Source of the DNA: Serilophus lunatus
Lineage: Eukaryota; Chordata; Aves; Passeriformes; Eurylaimidae
Reading direction: 5' to 3'
Assembly: GCA_013399895.1 (NCBI GenBank)
Contig: VXBA01000663.1
Span: 125,177-189,176, forward strand
DNA length: 64,000 bases
Below the pieces are notes generated by a model. That model was not told the DNA's origin and did not search any database. It was given only the letters and a program-made list of their open reading frames with translations. Below are positions 13,301 to 24,402 of the stretch, one piece after another; position 1 is the stretch's first letter; the number at the start of each line of letters is the position of its first letter. The position numbers and the translations under genes are program-made.

Positions 13301-15278
13301 ATGATACAAAATATCCGACACATTCAGAGAAAAACATACCAAAAGCATATCTGAAAATAAACACAAACCACTTAAGGCAATTCTTTTCAAGTCATCTCAA
13401 AAAATATCCCTTAAGAAGAGGGAATAGGAAGACAAAATGGTTATTCAGTGCATCCTAATTCCACATATATGTTTAATTCAGGAAATGTCAAACTTTTCCA
13501 TATAAACATATTTTTAAAAAATTAATTAATTTTGCATAGTATAGGCTCACATAGAACATAGAGACAAAGAGATTTTCCTAGTATTTAGGTCATAAAAAGA
13601 ACAACTAAAAACAAATTAGCAGCAAATCATCCTTGTGTCAGTCCTCTATTCATCACCCTTCACCTCACATTCTTCCATTTCCTAACCATTTGCCCACTCA
13701 AATGACATTGCAGCCTCTATATACTCTGCTCCTAGTTCTCCCTCATGTCCTTCTCCTTTTCAATATGGCAATTATCCTTCTCTGTAAATATAGAGGTAAT
13801 AAAGAACTTTTTGATATGCCACCATACAGGTCGACTTCTTGTGTCTTATTACCAAAAGCCAAATAACTCTGTTTTTATTAGAGAGCATATTCCATTACTT
13901 CAGTGTTTTTCTAATGTAATGTTATAAAATCTCTAAGTATTGTTCTAAATACACTGACACTAAATTAGTCATGACAGGTACAAATTTGACATAAATTTAA
14001 CAACATAGCAGAAAAATTCTGACTTGCTATTTGAAAGATGAGTAATTCGAGCAAAGCTGCTGTGGATATAAGTCACCATAACATTGGTAGGCAGAAGGCA
14101 AGGGACCATATGCCAAAATCAAAAGCAGTTATTGTACATTAAAAATACCTTAAAGTAATCATGTAACCTTCCAGTTTATGGATCTTCATTTAAAAAACAT
14201 GGAGAGGGAAATGATCCATTCAGCCCATTCTACTCGAGGGTCTTCTTATCTGTCCTTTATATGGGCTTGCTGATGACAGGAAGAAGATTGAACAGGAGTG
14301 GGGATGGTATGGTTACTTGGTCAGTTTGGAATTTGAGGATCAAGAGCCTGATACATGGAAAGAGCATTCCAGGGACGAAGCTTGGGACACTGTGAAAAAG
14401 GGTGCAGGTGTCTGGTATGTAGTGATTTTTTGGGGGAATGGCAAATGCTGTTGGGCTGCTTTGACATTACTGGGATAAAAATAAGTAGATATACCTCCAA
14501 AATTTTTGAGGGTTAAAACACTGTCTCTTTGGGTATCTGCCCTCATGGGACTGTAAAGTCTGGAGAGCTTACCTAAATTCATTTATGAAGCAGGATTTAG
14601 TGCTCATTCTAAATTTGACATTAGATGTGACAAATGGCTATGTGTCAAAGAGTTGAAGACAGCTGAAGACAGAGTTTAACAATTTTATACTTCATAAGAG
14701 AACCGAGCAAATGGTAACCCCAAGCAGCTGGCACATCATGGCAAGTAAGGCATCTTACACTGTAGTTTATCATTTAACAGAGTCAGGCTCACCAACACCC
14801 CCACTAATTGTAATGGCTCTTTCTTTGTTCAATAATAATCTTTTCTTTTTTCTATATTTCTACATTTGGATAGCTTCAGAGAGTTAGGGATTTCCTGGAA
14901 TGGCAGTGATGAGGTGAGATTCGGCTGCCGGTGCATTGTTTTCCAGGACACTAGGTTAAAGAAGCAAGCTGCAGCACACGAAACCCAGTAAATTTCCTCA
15001 GACTTTTTCACTGCTTTCAGAAGAGGGAATCACAAGCCTGGTATTTATTATGCAGGCAGGGAATACATACTGAGAAGGAAAGCGCTGATGATCTGAATCA
15101 GAAATTTTATATCACATGGCAGAAAATACAGAAATGTGAAAAAAGACCACTATATTTACTGGGAAATGGAGCTACTAACAATTACACATCACATTTAACA
15201 ACCATGATAATTCAAATATATCTGTTTTCTTCTGCTCAGGGGCAGTGACCACAAGTACACAAGAAGCTACTGTATAAC
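10342..15278 (-). other. CNTN1: CNTN1 intron between signal and Ig1 exons, proximal part
   Basis: First part of a 12.8-kb phase-1 intron (10342-23168). It is AT-rich, with scattered short open frames that have no codon continuity or family resemblance. I searched by eye for a short alternative exon like the mammalian one at this junction and did not find it. Nothing else is supported. Confidence 0.7.
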
Positions 15279-15460
15279 TGTCTTGGTTTAAAGACAATGT
15301 ATGCTAGGAGAAGAGACCTCCTGGAATAGAAGCCTCTCCTTTGAAATTACTGTAAATTTTAAATGATGATGTATTCGTGCAAAGTGTAGAAAACAGGTAA
15401 CAGCTTTTACTAAAAATGAAGAATAAAAAAAAAAACCAAACAAAACAAATAACAGATAAT
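15279..15460 (+). mobile_element. LTR fragment of an endogenous retrovirus (probable)
   Basis: It starts with TGTCTTGGTTTAAAGACA, continues with a GAAGCCTCTCCTTTGAAAT segment, then an A-rich stretch (TTTACTAAAAATGAAG and an AAACCAAACAAAAC run). This resembles the 5' part of an avian LTR family starting TGTCTTGGTTTGAAAG that I remember from bird genomes. Only about 180 bp is preserved, with no coding sequence and no target-site duplication that I could identify. The family name is not claimed. Confidence 0.5.
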
Positions 15461-18400
15461 AATGTCACCCAAAAACATTTGCCCTTCAGGAAAACAGAAA
15501 TTGGACTTTCTTCAATGCAGCCACAGCCAGGATCTTAAATGCTGTTTTGCAGAGAACCCAAAATGGACCATTCCTGCAGTTCATTTAATTAAATTATTTG
15601 TACAGACTGCTACCTATGTTTCCAACCTACTAATTTTTACATTTTGCATTATCAATTCTTTATCTAATCTGAACAGACAAAACTAGAAGAAAAAAGAAAA
15701 TTCCCAAAGGAATATATATACTGTATACTGTAATGTTACTGTTAAGTCTTTTCTAGTGATTTGCTTAAATGTTTCTCAAATACAGGTCACTAAACTATGT
15801 TGGACACTTGTGAGCCATTCTGTGTTCATACGGCTAGTATGGGAATAAGTAAAAATCTTGTAAATTAACATCTACTCATACTTTACAAGATACCTCTTTC
15901 CATATTATCCCATAGGATAATTATGATCAAGATTTCCATACAGGATCTGTGGAATACTCTTTACTTGAGACTAAAAATAATCTTTTAACTTTTTCCTTAT
16001 TTATAAAGTAATTAATGCTTTTTTTTTTCCTAGAATGTACAAAGGTGACACACACTTGGTTTCCTAACAAAATTGTCATGACTGTAAGAGTGTTACCACA
16101 TAATTTTGTATAAACATATATATCTCGAGTGATTCATCAGAAACAGTGGACATAATAGTTATGTGGTTCACAACATGTACTTTTGAACCTACTGTTCTGG
16201 AAAAAGTCCAAGTCATAAATAATCTAAGGTTTGGGGGATGGATTGCTTTTTTACTTCTCTTGATCATACAGGAAAAGTTGCACTTGGCATTCGTGGGAAG
16301 CTTATGTGCTGAAGCAGTGATATGTTCATGTCAAAAAGTCATGACGTAGCACTTTGTGGTCTATAAAGAAGATTCCATCTTCATGATGGAGAAGAGGTAC
16401 CAGTGTAAGCCATCAAGAGGCTAAAGGGACACAATTTTCCAAGGGTCAGTCAAAACTCAAACATAAAACGTAATCACTTAAGCAGTTCCACTTCATATTA
16501 TATGAAAGGTTCAGATTGTCTTGGAAACACTGCATCTACTTTTCTGGAGAAATCAGGAGAATTACTCCTATTTCTTATGTGCCAGTAAAGACCTTGAAGA
16601 GCTGTGTAGTTAATGATGTCCTTTCTCCTTTACAGTGAGTTTCAAGTATGAAAAGCTCCAGCCCCCAGCAGAGCAAGTTTCTCCACTTATGCCTATTAAT
16701 GACAGGGTACAGTTTGCTCGTCTTCTCCTGCTGCCAAGGAATGCCAACCAATACAAACTACTGTACTTTTAAACATACTCCCATTTGTCTATTATATACA
16801 TAAATTATTTAGGTGATTCTTCCCTAAAGACCTAAATGTTTCTTCAAAAGTGACTGATCTAATGAGAAAGACAGCGCTCAGAAAATTAAGGATGAAGTTA
16901 AAGTGCAGATAGTTACACAATCTCCCCACACAAGCCCTTCCAGTGCACATGAGGTAACAGCAACATACTCAGAAATTCAGCGTGCTGTCTAATTGCATCT
17001 CCAAGTACTCATGGAAACAACTGTCCTGTGTAAAAGGCTCTGCATCTTATTGGCTTTCCTGCTTTCACTGAAGTTTGAGGTCCTAGTTATTTTTGGAAAT
17101 AAGACATTATGTTGCCAAAAAGCAGAAGGGCTTTTTACATTTTTAACCCTGGAGTATTTACCTCATTGTGCACAATCCATAAGAGTCACAAGCTGCCTTC
17201 TGAGGCCTCATCTGACCCAAACTCAGGTACTGCCTGGCGCTTACTATCAAATCCCAAAGTAAAGCAGTTTAATCAGAAATAAGACATTGGTGGAATATTT
17301 TTTTGCTACTGATTCCTCTCATAGCCAAATGTCATCAACTATTCATTAAGCACAATAAAATATAGGCTTTTTTGCAGTATTTATTCTCTTGGAAGAATGA
17401 AATAAGTTGTAGATGAAAAACAGACTTAATTCTTTTGGAGCAATGTTATTATCCCAAGTGAAGATACACTTTGGTTCATTGAATTATTTAGCAAGTAGTA
17501 GATGAAAATGAAGTTTAAAATTCAGACTTAGCAATGGAACATGAATCTAATTGGAGTATGTTGGAGAAATGTCACGGGGAAGAGGAGAAGAGTCAAATAC
17601 TCTCAGTAATAGGTATGAAATAACGTTTTTGGTAGTGGACTGACAATCATCGACATGTTCCCTGAGAAATGATTTGCTGCTCACATTTGCCCTGCACTTC
17701 TCAAAGTGCACTCTGAAAAGCTATCCTTGTTGTAACTGTTCTATCAGTAAGTGAAAGACCAGATTATTTATGGCTTTTTCACCAGTTTATATCTGCAAGA
17801 CTACATTTCAAACACTAATTTATCTAGAAAATAAATATTGCTCCTGTCTCATTGCAGAAGATGATCTCTGCCTAAACTTCCAATGCACTGATTCAGGTAA
17901 TATTTGCTTCCCTTCAGTAAGGTAACTGTGCCTTCCCTACCAATTAGAAATGGCCAGTCACTGCAACAATTCTCAACTTCTGCCTTTGATTAGCACAAAA
18001 CAGAATTGGATAAAAAAATTAAGGTGTTTACACCAAGGCAAACTCCAAGTTACTAAAAAATCCCATATATTTCAGTTTGGGAAAATTTTAGAATTTTCAG
18101 CAGGAGGAAAAAGATCAATTTGAAAACAGATGAAAGCCCCGTGGCTTACAGAATATCTGCCACCACTTCAGTCTCAATTCTGAACATCTCAAGTAAGTGC
18201 AGCTTCAGGTTCCTAGCTCATTGTTCCCAAATACTTCTAGCTGCCTGAAAGCTCTTGATGCTCAGTCAAATGCAGGAATTCTGTATACTTTCAGTACCTT
18301 TGGCTGGTATCTTAAACCTGGGGATGTTGCATCTGGAAACTATCAGTTTCCTGGGTCCAGAGTAGTTAATATAGTAAGTCTGTTTAGGAGCCATGGGTTG

Positions 18401-19719
18401 TAAAAATCTTGACTACAGAGTCACAGATCGGTTTACAAAAGACAACTTACAGGGTAGAATGACCTAGAGCTGTGGGTCCAGCACCACAGAAGGCAAAGTG
18501 AGAGAAATACACTTCCAGAGAAAACCCATGTTTTGTTAAAAGGTGCTAAAGCAACTTTGTAAATAATCTGCTTTCAGCATCTGCTCCCAACTAACTTGTC
18601 TCTTTACTCATGGGCTTGGCTTGGTATGTCTTGTTATTTAAATGGAAATTTACAATATTTATTCAAAAACTATCCCAAATTCACACATTCTTTGTTACTC
18701 CTGACATTGCCAGCATTCCCCTTGATAGCATCATGTGTGAAAGAACACCTCCTAGAATTTGATCTGATTACTCTACTTGTGCTTCTTCTTTCTCTACAGT
18801 ATCTATCTTTCACTCTTTAACCATACTGTGAACACTTCCAAGCAATCCCTTATATTTAATCTTGGTTATTTCATCTTGGTAGCTACCTATTTTCTGGATA
18901 TCATATTTTCATTGTCAAGAAATATATTCAAAAGGAAAATTTGCTAAGACTAACTGCCAGCAGCTGTAGCATCCATTTGAAATGTGAAAACCCCCAAAGA
19001 TTCAATGTGAAAGCCCCACAAAGATTCAAGTGGGGCTCAGCGAAGACAGCAACAACAGATTTATATAATCTAAATAGGTATCATAAAACTTAGACAACAC
19101 AAGCAGACTTTCTCTCCATTGAAATGGATATTTAGAATATTTAAAGTAAAGCATTAAAGTAGATCCAAGAGGAGAGAGTGTGTACGATACTGAGCCTTGC
19201 AGTAATACACTGAAGTAACAGACTCGCTCCGATGATAACTTTGAATCTTCTGCATTGGAGGATGGTGCCATACCTTTAGATGTGGTTGTAGGTCATAACT
19301 TTGATTTTTGATGAAAAATACAACCAACTATTTATTCCATTTCAGAAAATGAGTTAGGAAATGTCTTTGAACAGTAACAGCACTATTCTAAATGCCCTTG
19401 CTCAAAACACTTGACATCAATGGCTCCTGTATTTCTTGTGGGAATCTAACAGAGCCAGAAACAGTCAAGCAAGAGATCAAACAGATTTTGCCATGACAGT
19501 ATCACTGCGTACTCAAAATGCATGCAATATCGTCATAGCCCTCTTTGTTCTTCCTATGTCATTGACTCATGACCCTCATAGCACAAAACCTTCCCATGTC
19601 ATTCTGAGGCACCTGCCAGGTGGTACATTCTGGTGCCAGGGTTTTTGGCTTCTAAGCACAACTGCAACTTGCTGAATACAGAATAACATCAATCATTTGG
19701 TCCTGCCTGAAAAGAAATT
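15461..19719 (-). other. CNTN1: CNTN1 intron, middle part
   Basis: AT-rich non-coding sequence without recognisable repeats, apart from a 24-bp imperfect tandem duplication at about 18980-19029. No exon is seen. Confidence 0.7.
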
Positions 19720-20377
19720 ACAGAATCACAGAATCAGGTAGGTTGGAAAAGACCTCTGAGATCATCAAGCCCAGTCTTTAATCTAATACCACCTTCTCAA
19801 CTAGACCATGGCCCTAAATGCCACATCCAGTCTCTTCTTTAATACCTCCAGGGACAGTGACTCTACCACATCCCTGGGTAGCCCATTCAATGCCTAATCA
19901 TTCTCTCTGTAACGAACTTCCTCCAAATGTCTAATCTAAACCTTCGCTGGCACAGCTTAAGACTGCACCGTCTTATGCTACTGCTGGTTGCTTGGGAGAA
20001 GAGCCCAGTACCCACATAGCTACAACCTTCTTTCAGGCAGTTGCAGAGAGTCATAAGGTCTCCCCTGAGCCTTCTCTTCTCCAGGCTAAACAACTGCAGC
20101 TCTCTCAACAGCTCATATAGGCCTCGTGCTCCAGTCCCTTCACCAGCCTTGTTGCCCTTCTTTGGACAAGCACCAGCACCTCAACACCCTTCTGAAATTG
20201 ATTGAAAGGCCCAGAATTGGACACAGCACTCAAAGTGTGGGCTAACCAGTGCTGAGTACAGGGGAAGAATCACTTCCCCGGTCCTGCTGGCCACACTATT
20301 TGTTATACAGGCCAGGATGCCATTGGCCTTGTTGGCCACCTGGGCACACTGCTGGCTCATGTTCAGTTTCCTATCAA

Positions 20378-21480
20378 TCAGTACCCCCAGGTCCTTTCTG
20401 CCTGGCTAATCTCCAGCCACTCTGTCCTCAGCCTGTAGCACTGCATAGGGTTGTTGTGGCCAAAGTGAAGGACCCAGCACTTAGTCTTGTTGAACTTCAT
20501 GCCATTGGATTTGGCCCATCTATCCAGCCTGTCCAGGTCCCTCTGCAGAGCCCTTTTACCCTCCAGCAGATCGACACTTCCCCCCAGTTTGGTGTAATCT
20601 GCAAATATGCTAATGGTCGACCCAAAACCCCCATCTAGATCATCAATAAAGATATTAAACAGGACTGGGCCCAACACTGATCCCTGGGGAACACCATTAG
20701 TGACTGGCTGCCAACTGAAAGGAACACTGTTCACCACCACTCTCTGAGCCCAGCCATCCAGCCAGTTCTTAACCCAGCACAGAGTGCGACTGTCCAAGAC
20801 ACGGGTTGCCAGCTTTTCCAGGATTATGCTATAGGAGACAGTGTCAAGGCTTTGCTGAAGTCCCAGTAGACTACACCCATATCCTTCCCCACATCCACCA
20901 GGGTCACTGGGTCATAAAACAAGATCAGGCTTGTCAGTCACGACCTGACCCTCCTAAATCCATGCTGACTGGGTGTGATCCCTTGGCCATTCTTTAGGTG
21001 CTGTGTGTTTGCACTCATGATGGTCTGCTCCATAACCTTGCCAGACGCTGAGGTCAGGCTGACAAATCTATAGTTTTCCAGGTCTTCCTTCTGGCCCTTC
21101 TTGTGGATGGGTATCATACTGGCCAACTTCCAGTCTTTTGGGACCACCCCAGTGAGCCAGGACTGTTGATAAATGACGGAGAGCAGCTTGACAAGCTCAT
21201 CTGCCAGCTCCCTCATCACCCGAGGATGGATCCCACTGGGTCCCATACACTTGTGAGGATCCACATGGCTCATGGCTCATGCTGCCACATGGCAGCAACT
21301 CAGCAACTGTTTCCTCCTGGATTACAAGAGGGCTATTCAGCTCCTTGTCCCTTTCCAACAGCTCAGGAGGTCAGTTGTCCTGAGGACAACCTGTATTATT
21401 GTTGAAAACTGAGGCAAAGAAGGTGTTAAATACCTCAGCCTTTCCTTCATCTTTGGTAACTATGTTCCCCCAAAATTCCA
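20378..21480 (-). pseudogene. CR1 ORF2 reverse transcriptase remnant
   Basis: Two open segments (21273-20938 and 20797-20378) carry the RT fingers and palm. Visible blocks are GPSGIHPRVMRELADELV, a KDWKLASMIPIHKKGQKED motif, NGVPQGSVLGPVLFNIFIDD, and a catalytic box reading FADYTKL where active CR1 copies have two adjacent aspartates. The second catalytic Asp is therefore Tyr in this copy, and the frame is broken between the segments. It cannot be an active enzyme. Confidence 0.88.
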
Positions 21481-21689
21481 CTGGTGGCACCAATTCCTAA
21501 AGCTGCTTGTTGGTAAAATGGGTTTTCCTGCTCTTTTTCTCATTCATCTCTGCTACTGCTGGAACAGAGGCAAATGGCACCTGTGCTCCTGTCCCATCAA
21601 CCAATTAGCCCAGAGCCTTGAAGTCATTTTTAGTTACTCTGGTACCTCTTCTATCAATCTCAGCACTGCCAACCTGGACTACTAACAGT

Positions 21690-22440
21690 AGGTAATAATC
21701 AGAGGGTCAATTAGCTCAAGGATTCTCCTAGTAATATCAGTCACCTGGGCCTCAGGAAGGTACCAGGCATCCCTGTGGGATGGGTGAGATTAGCATACTG
21801 GGCTCTCAGTTCCCTTCAGAAGGGCATCACCTACTACAACTACCCTTATTTTTTTTAATAGCTGAGGTTGTGATCTGTCTGATGGACAGAGTGCAACAGG
21901 GAGATCCTTCAGACAGATTTTCTTCTTGAGTGTCATCTGCCTGACCCTCTTGGTCCAGGGCCTTATACCTATTCTGTAAGGGCACCTCAGGAGGTGATGG
22001 AGGTTGGAAGGGGATTCTTTTACCTCTCCAAACAGGGACCTGTTTCCATGCCCTCTCATCTACTTGGTCTGTTTCTTCTGCCTACTACAAGAGGGGGGGT
22101 GGCTTCTCTGACTCCTGCTGAGCTTCTTTCAGGGTTGAAAGGGTGTGACTCCACCAGTTAATTTCCCTTTCACTCTCCTAATACTCCTTAGCCTTTCTAC
22201 TTCCTCTTTAAGCTCTATCACTAAACAGAGCAGGTCATTCACCTGTTTACACTGAACACAGGTGTCTTTTGCATTATTCCCTGGTACTAACACCAGGCTC
22301 AGACACTCTCTGCAGCCAGTGACCTGCACAGCTGCATCCTTCTTAGGGGGTTCTGTCTGGGTTAGCACACTCCTCCTGGCAGCAGCAGCAATGGCTATAG
22401 AGCGTTTGTGAACCATTGCTGGATTTAGGTGAGTTGGGGA
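21690..22440 (-). pseudogene. CR1 ORF1 remnant with esterase-like block
   Basis: The part near 22410-22130 reads as the cysteine-containing N-terminal region of CR1 ORF1 (GCRECLSLVL, CVQCKQVNDLL, then a heptad-like VIELKEEVERLRSIRR). The part near 22059-21790 contains VVVVGDALLKGTE. In CR1 ORF1 this block usually reads GDSL, as in SGNH/GDSL esterases, so the presumed nucleophile Ser is Ala here. A stop codon follows SPVC directly. This is a dead relic. Confidence 0.8.
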
Positions 22441-22477
22441 AAAAAAAACCAAAACAAAACTGAACCACAAACACATA

Positions 22478-22501
22478 ACACGCACGCGCGCACACGCGTG
22501 T

Positions 22502-22572
<71 letters not shown>
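22478..22572. repeat. (CA)n microsatellite with GC-richer alternating flank
   Basis: Strict purine-pyrimidine alternation runs for 95 bp. It starts with a mixed ACACGCACGCGCGCACAC segment and continues as about 35 uninterrupted CA units (22503-22572). The open frames of VCVCVC or THTHTH translated from it are artefacts. It lies inside the 5' part of the long CR1. Confidence 0.98.
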
Positions 22573-22575
<3 letters not shown>

Positions 22576-22820
22576 CAAAGACACACGTGTATCACACAAT
22601 TCACCAGCAGGAGCTGGAGGGTGGCTGTGCCCTTCCTGCTCATCTGACAGCTGCTGTGTAAACTGATGTGCTACACCCCTGTTTGCCCACTCCCGTTCAC
22701 CATGCCCCCAGAGCTGTTTAAATTACCCGCAAATGGTTCTGGCAACACCTCTTGCTCCAACAAGGGGAGCCTGATTGGCTCCCAAGAGCAGCCAAATTAA
22801 CTGAACATTTGTTCTCAGCG

Positions 22821-23168
22821 ATTGACTCCATCCTTTTAGCAATCAATGTTCAGCACTTGCTTGGCTACTGAAGCTGATTGTTTTGTTTGATGTCAACAAG
22901 TACAGAGCAAACTCCCATGTGTAACAACACCGATAGCAGTTGACAGCCCAGTGTTGAATTAAAGTGGTGATTTTAAAGTTTTAGTCTCGGTGCTAGTGGC
23001 AAGCCTCATATCTTAACAAAGAATAAAACCCCTTTGAAACACAAATACATTGTGAGGGTATTGACTTCTATTAGGCCTCAGAAAATCCTCCATCAAACTC
23101 AGATGTGGAGGAAAGAATTACATTCAAAATCTTCATAGAATAAAGTAGAAAATAGGAGATCATCTTAC
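22821..23168 (-). other. CNTN1: CNTN1 intron next to the signal exon donor
   Basis: A short stretch between the long CR1 and the splice donor at 23168. I see no other feature. Confidence 0.75.
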
Positions 23169-23298
23169 CTGCCAGGGAGAAGACAAAACAGGGTGCAATA
23201 ACATGATAGATGAAGAACCAAATGGTTATCTTCTGTTCAGCCATTATCTCAAAAGGAATTGTCCACTGCAATGCCATCATTCAGAGAGCTAAAAATAC
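23169..23298 (-). CDS. CNTN1: CNTN1 first coding exon: 5'-UTR tail and signal peptide
   Basis: The exon is bounded by an acceptor (pyrimidine-rich, ending AACAG, AG at 23300-23299) and a donor CAG|GTAAGA (GT at 23168-23167). An in-frame TGA sits directly before ATGATG at 23280. Three in-frame Mets exist, at 23280, 23277 and 23244. The Met at 23244 has A at -3 and G at +4 and gives a typical signal peptide: MAEQK followed by a hydrophobic core ITIWFFIYHVIAPCFVFSLA. Cleavage is expected after SLA. The Met at 23277 also has A at -3 and G at +4 and would add 11 residues to the N-terminal region. The exon ends in phase 1, and its last G joins the AG of the exon at 10341 to make a Glu codon. The sequence of this exon is poorly conserved, so it is less certain than the Ig exons. 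Position, phase and hydrophobicity all fit. Confidence 0.8.
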
Positions 23299-24287
23299 CT
23301 GTTACAAAGAAGAATGAGTAATTCTCACATAAGGCTTTATCTCATATCACATTTGACCTGTCATATTATGTGTCTAAACTGAATACTTAGGAGTTAATAT
23401 AGGATACAGTCTTTTGAATAATAAATGCATTAACAAATTTTCTGGATCAAATTTACGATCTCTGTTATTCAGAGAACACACTACTTCAGAGTACCCAGAT
23501 TTTCTAGTGATAGTAATATGGTAAATGTTACAACTGAACATCTTTTTTTGCACTCATCTTCCAGATTCTATCTTCCTTCATCTCAGTAAATGCGACATTA
23601 CAAATCATGACAAGATTTGCAAAAAGAAGACTACAGTGTACACTAATCTCAGAATTCATGTATTTTGTCTAGGATATAAGTATTTTAAAACTTTAATACA
23701 CAATTAATGGTCCTCTGGAAAGGTGGCGTTAATTTTCATGAGTTTCCTTTTAAATGCTCAATAAAATCATTATTGCAATGTTGTATTCAGAGTTTTCTTC
23801 TTTTCTCTATGGGAGAGGCTCTACCTGTATATATATTAAAACCAAGCTAAAAAAGGATGCAGCTTCTTTTGAATATTCTAAGATTTTAGAAACAATTTTT
23901 CAGAATACTTCTGTAAGATTTTTCATTCCTTTAAATCAGAATATTTTGCTAGTCTTTTGTTTCTTGCTGGTGGCTGTTATCTATTTTTTTAGGGCAACAT
24001 GTCATCGTGTTTGCAGTGTGCAATTCTCTGTTTTGTTTAATGTGTTTCTTGCCATGAAAATATAAATGAATCCTTTACATCCATCACATCTTGTTCTTAC
24101 TTTTTTGCACGTTCTGCTGTAGCACTGGTTAAGAACTTTACTGACAGAATATTGACTCTCAGGGACATGCTGAGATTCCTCTAAGTATATTCATTTTGTT
24201 ACTATTTCATTATAAAATATGCTTATATATACTTAAATACCCTTCAGTAATACGCATGCTGGGATATGGTGTATGCAAAAAAAAATC
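23299..24287 (-). other. CNTN1: Upstream CNTN1 intron, next to the first coding exon
   Basis: The acceptor with its pyrimidine tract (23299-23316) implies an upstream non-coding exon. The rest is AT-rich with nothing recognisable. Confidence 0.7.
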
Positions 24288-24402
24288 TGTAGATGTGGCA
24301 ATTAGGAATATGGATTAGTGGTGGACTCGTGCAGTGTCGGGTTAGCAGTTGGATTCAATGATCTCAAGAGGTCTTTTCCAACCTAAATGATTCTATGATT
24401 CT
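24288..24402 (+). mobile_element. CR1 LINE, extreme 3' end
   Basis: About 115 bp match the CR1 3' tail: a GATTCAATGATCTCAAGAGG block, then TCTTTTCCAACCTAAATGA and the terminal TTCTATGATTCT. No coding part is left. The orientation is antisense to CNTN1. Confidence 0.9.

Larger units (their letters stand above)
19720..22820 (-). mobile_element. CR1 LINE, long copy with internal deletion
   Basis: Read on the minus strand, the element has a 5' UTR (about 22820-22590), an ORF1 start region (RRSVLTQTEPPKKDAAVQV, GCRECLSLVL), a conserved VVVVGDALLKGTE block of the ORF1 esterase-like domain, then reverse-transcriptase sequence (GIHPRVMRELADELVK, PVTNGVPQGSVLGPVLFNIF, FADYTKLGG). It ends in a 3' UTR finishing at 19720 with the inverted ATTCTGTG-type tail. 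The ORF2 endonuclease region is missing: ORF1-like sequence passes to the RT region near 21480-21530. Several stops and frameshifts occur. A long CA tract interrupts the 5' part. It is on the same strand as CNTN1. The 5' boundary is uncertain by about 100 bp. Confidence 0.92.

Noticed and set aside
22129..22647. Overlapping frames rich in VCVC or THTH
   Set aside because: These are translations of the CA microsatellite, not proteins. Only the non-repetitive part on the minus strand is a CR1 ORF1 relic.
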